A DNA stretch of 64,000 nt from Pinibacter aurantiacus. GTDB taxonomy: Bacteria > Bacteroidota > Bacteroidia > Chitinophagales > Chitinophagaceae. Positions 61,561-64,000 of the stretch are shown here, piece by piece (within the stretch, counting starts at the first letter, position 1; every line of letters begins with the position of its first letter). The position numbers were made by a program, and so were the translations under genes. Under the pieces are notes generated by a model, which ran no database searches, had not been told where the DNA came from, and saw only the letters and a program-made list of their open reading frames with translations. The DNA lies in contig NZ_JAHSPG010000001.1 in NCBI RefSeq assembly GCF_019130065.1, positions 62,001 to 126,000 of the forward strand. Direction: 5' to 3'.

Positions 61561-62325
61561 TCACGTGTTTAGCTTAATAAAGCCGCCGTCTATCGGGTAA
61601 TCGCAGCCGGTGATGAAACCCGCTTCGTCGCTGCAAAGGAACAAAATGAGATTAGCGATCTCATCTGGTTTGCCCATGCGGCCGATAGGTTGTGTTTTAG
61701 ACAGCTTTTCGTACATTTCTTTTTCCTGGCCGGGATAATTTTTTTGCAAAAATCCATCTACAAAAGGTGTGTGAACCCTTGCCGGCGCTATGGAATTACA
61801 ACGGATATTATCTGCAAGATAATCTTTTGCAACAGACATTGTCATTGCGTACACTGCGCCCTTGCTCATGGAATAAGCAAATCTGTCTGCAAGGCCCACT
61901 ACTGCTGCAATGGAAGACATGTTTACTATAACTCCGCCCTTTTGCGCTTTCATTCGCGGAATGGCGGCAAACAAGCAGTTGTAAACACCTTTCACGTTCA
62001 CCGAATACACTTTGTCAAAATCACTTTCGCTTGTGGTATCGGCGCGACCGATGTGAGATATACCCGCGCTGTTTACAAGGATGTCCACCTTGTCAATTGC
62101 ATTGAATAACGCAGTAACCTGTTGTTGGTTGGTCACATCACACACGTGTGCCTGCGCCCTTCCTCCGGAAGATGTAATTTCATTTACTGTTTGCAGCGCT
62201 GCATTTTCCTGCACATCCAGCACGTGTACAATGGCGCCCTGTTTGGCAAATACCAATGCTACAGCTTTCCCGATCCCGCTTCCTGCTCCTGTTACTACGG
62301 CATGTTTATCGTCTATTCGAAACAT
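61561..62325 (-). CDS. short-chain dehydrogenase/reductase
   Basis: A 254-residue classical SDR. The cofactor motif is TGAGSGIG (12-19). NSAG at 85-88 stands where NNAG is usual. The catalytic S138, Y151 and K155 are in MSSIA...YSMSKGA, and the C-terminus YPIDGGFIKLNT is complete. It oxidises or reduces an alcohol, probably a sugar or sugar acid, given the FAH-family gene downstream. The change in the NNAG motif is conservative. Confidence 0.88.
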   Translation of the reverse strand: MFRIDDKHAVVTGAGSGIGKAVALVFAKQGAIVHVLDVQENAALQTVNEITSSGGRAQAHVCDVTNQQQVTALFNAIDKVDILVNSAGISHIGRADTTSESDFDKVYSVNVKGVYNCLFAAIPRMKAQKGGVIVNMSSIAAVVGLADRFAYSMSKGAVYAMTMSVAKDYLADNIRCNSIAPARVHTPFVDGFLQKNYPGQEKEMYEKLSKTQPIGRMGKPDEIANLILFLCSDEAGFITGCDYPIDGGFIKLNT

Positions 62326-62370
62326 AGGAATGTATTTTTATTCGATTCTATTAGTAAAACGCTGAAAGGC

Positions 62371-62527
62371 GAATTAATAATTAATAATTAGTAATTAATA
62401 TTTTACCTCTTTAATATTTTGATCTCTCCCTTCTACGTCGACATCACAAATCACCAGCATTAAAAGCAAGATGCCACCTCTGCAAGTGACTGCAACCCTA
62501 TTAATTACTAATTATTAATTATTAATT
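62371..62527. repeat. AT-type inverted repeat
   Basis: Arms 62371-62401 and 62498-62527, inner edge CCTATTAATT on the right. The rest of the 62326-62752 gap is the AT-rich leader of hppA. Confidence 0.75.
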
Positions 62528-62752
62528 GGTTTGCCCGCGCAAACTTAGGGATAAACCAAATTCGCAGTACGAAATATAATGTAATATGATGAGAATAGAC
62601 GCCAATATATTGACTTCATAGGAATTTTTGCTTGAAATAAAACTGATAAAAATCCCCAAACAAAATTGGCCCGCAGTTTCACAACTTAATCGGCAAAGCC
62701 TATATTTATAGAATTATATATTACAACCACATTAAAACAACGATTAACTTGT

Positions 62753-64000
62753 ATGGACAAACTGATTTATCTGGTTCCTGCCATGGGCGCAATAGGACTA
62801 CTGTACACTTTTATAAAATTCGCCTGGGTTTCAAAGCAGGATGCCGGTTCTGACCGAATGAAGGAAATCAGCAAATACATTGCTGAGGGTGCAATGGCCT
62901 TTCTGAAGGCAGAATATAAGATACTGGCTTACTTTGTGGTAATCGCTGCATGTTTGCTCGGCTTTATGGGAAGCCGTAACCCCGAATCCCACTGGTCAAT
63001 AGCCATCGCTTTTGTTTTGGGCGCCATTTTCAGTGCGCTGGCAGGCTTTATCGGTATGCGTGTTGCCACCAAAGCCAACGTACGTACAGCACAGGCCGCA
63101 AGAACCAGCCTTGCTAAAGCATTGAACGTTTCTTTCACCGGCGGTTCTGTAATGGGTCTGGGCGTTGCCGGCCTTGCGGTGCTTGGCCTCGGAAGTTTGT
63201 TTATTATTCTTGTACACATATTTGCTCCGGATGCAATGGCAAACGATCACATGGTGACGCGTGCTATTGAAGTACTGACAGGCTTTTCACTCGGTGCAGA
63301 ATCTATCGCATTGTTTGCCCGCGTTGGTGGCGGTATTTATACCAAAGCTGCTGACGTAGGAGCTGACCTTGTTGGTAAAGTAGAAGCCGGAATTCCGGAA
63401 GATGATCCGCGCAACCCTGCTACCATTGCAGATAACGTGGGTGATAACGTAGGTGACGTTGCGGGAATGGGTGCCGATCTTTTCGGTTCCTATGTAGCAA
63501 CGGTTTTAGCAACAATGGTATTGGGTCAGGAAACCATTGCACAAGACGCTTATAACGGATATTCTCCTATCCTGCTGCCAATGGTGATTGCCGGCGTGGG
63601 TATTCTGTTCTCTATCATCGGAACTTTCTTTGTTCGCATTTCAGAATCTGCAGGTATCAGTACCAGTGCGGTTCAGAGAGCATTGAACATGGGTAACTGG
63701 GGTTCTATTATTTTAACCGCTATTGCCGCTTTCTTCCTTACAAAACATATTCTTCCGGATACGCCAATGACATTGAGAGGTTTTGAATTCACCAGTAATG
63801 ATGTATTCGGCGCTATCGTTGTCGGTTTGGTGGTGGGTACGTTAATGAGCATCATCACTGAATATTACACAGCAATGGGTAAAAAACCAGTGATGAGTAT
63901 TGTTAAACAATCAGCCACTGGTCACGCGACAAACGTTATCGGCGGTCTTGCGGTGGGTATGGAATCTACTTTCCTTCCAATCCTGGTTTTGGCGGGCGGT
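62753..64000 (+). CDS. hppA: membrane-bound ion-pumping pyrophosphatase, 3' end missing
   Basis: The ATG at 62753-62755 opens 416 codons reaching the window edge. Signatures: GGGIYTKAADVGADLVGKVEAGIPEDDPRNPATIADNVGDNVGDVAGMGADLFGSY (about 200-255) is the H+/Na+-translocating pyrophosphatase active site with the Asp residues that bind Mg-pyrophosphate. Many helices flank it. It couples pyrophosphate hydrolysis to H+ or Na+ export. The residue deciding K+ dependence lies downstream of the window, so the ion type is not known. Confidence 0.92.
   Translation, partial: MDKLIYLVPAMGAIGLLYTFIKFAWVSKQDAGSDRMKEISKYIAEGAMAFLKAEYKILAYFVVIAACLLGFMGSRNPESHWSIAIAFVLGAIFSALAGFIGMRVATKANVRTAQAARTSLAKALNVSFTGGSVMGLGVAGLAVLGLGSLFIILVHIFAPDAMANDHMVTRAIEVLTGFSLGAESIALFARVGGGIYTKAADVGADLVGKVEAGIPEDDPRNPATIADNVGDNVGDVAGMGADLFGSYVATVLATMVLGQETIAQDAYNGYSPILLPMVIAGVGILFSIIGTFFVRISESAGISTSAVQRALNMGNWGSIILTAIAAFFLTKHILPDTPMTLRGFEFTSNDVFGAIVVGLVVGTLMSIITEYYTAMGKKPVMSIVKQSATGHATNVIGGLAVGMESTFLPILVLAGG

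Overview
The window comes from a member of the Bacteroidota, most likely the Chitinophagaceae. The evidence is a gliding-motility/type IX secretion C-terminal domain, an alternative bacterial GlmU, a DUF6089 barrel, DoxX, DUF1599 and PepSY-like proteins, many small outer-membrane barrels and SPII lipoproteins, and a promoter of the TTTG / TAnnTTTG type before the HU gene. No rRNA, tRNA, CRISPR array or prophage was seen. Genus-level placement is inference.

Layout. 1-8.7 kb (minus strand): the start of an IS200-like transposase running off the edge, a GT-C-type membrane glycosyltransferase, a DUF1835 protein, a four-helix-bundle protein, parE and priA. 8.7-12.6 kb: an outer-membrane barrel, the agmatine-to-putrescine pair aguA/aguB, and a VapBC-like pair whose PIN toxin is frameshifted. 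12.7-23.4 kb: small envelope proteins, an esterase, an acyl-CoA-binding protein, a flippase, tpiA, alt-glmU, two tandem small acidic paralogues, a YkgJ-like protein and several barrels. 23.5-32.2 kb: an EamA exporter with its Lrp regulator, folP, DUF1599, DoxX, a PQQ-type propeller, class I aldolase and HU. 32.4-51 kb: nitrate assimilation and molybdenum cofactor. 51-64 kb: TraB/GumN, UbiD, a secreted adhesin-like protein, cdd, lepB, a fumarylacetoacetate hydrolase/SDR pair and a partial membrane pyrophosphatase.

The nitrate region is the main metabolic unit. On the minus strand nirB, nirD, a porin, narK, a nitrate reductase fused to its own FAD reductase and BFD iron-sulfur domain, and a rubredoxin fused to a sulfite/nitrite-reductase-like scaffold form one block. 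Divergently on the plus strand, cobA (siroheme), an FNR-like regulator with four candidate cluster cysteines, moeA, a TauE-like permease, a molybdopterin-binding-like protein, moaD, moeB-rhodanese, moaE and a moaC-mogA fusion supply the cofactors. moaA and mobA are not in the window.

The most striking non-coding feature is that a large share of intergenic space is built from inverted-repeat elements of about ten sequence families. Most arms are degenerate tandem repeats of a 7- or 8-nt unit (AATTAAT, TTGAAAA, CTGAATAA, GTTGTTA, GCGTTAA and others). Arms repeatedly begin at, or supply, the stop codon of the neighbouring gene; because the unit length is not a multiple of three they place stops in all three frames. 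Elements are nested inside one another, and one short palindrome has split another element with an apparent 4-nt duplication. An IS200-like/REP-associated-type transposase lies at the window edge. This looks like an expanded REP/MITE-like system used as gene ends; mobility and function are inference.
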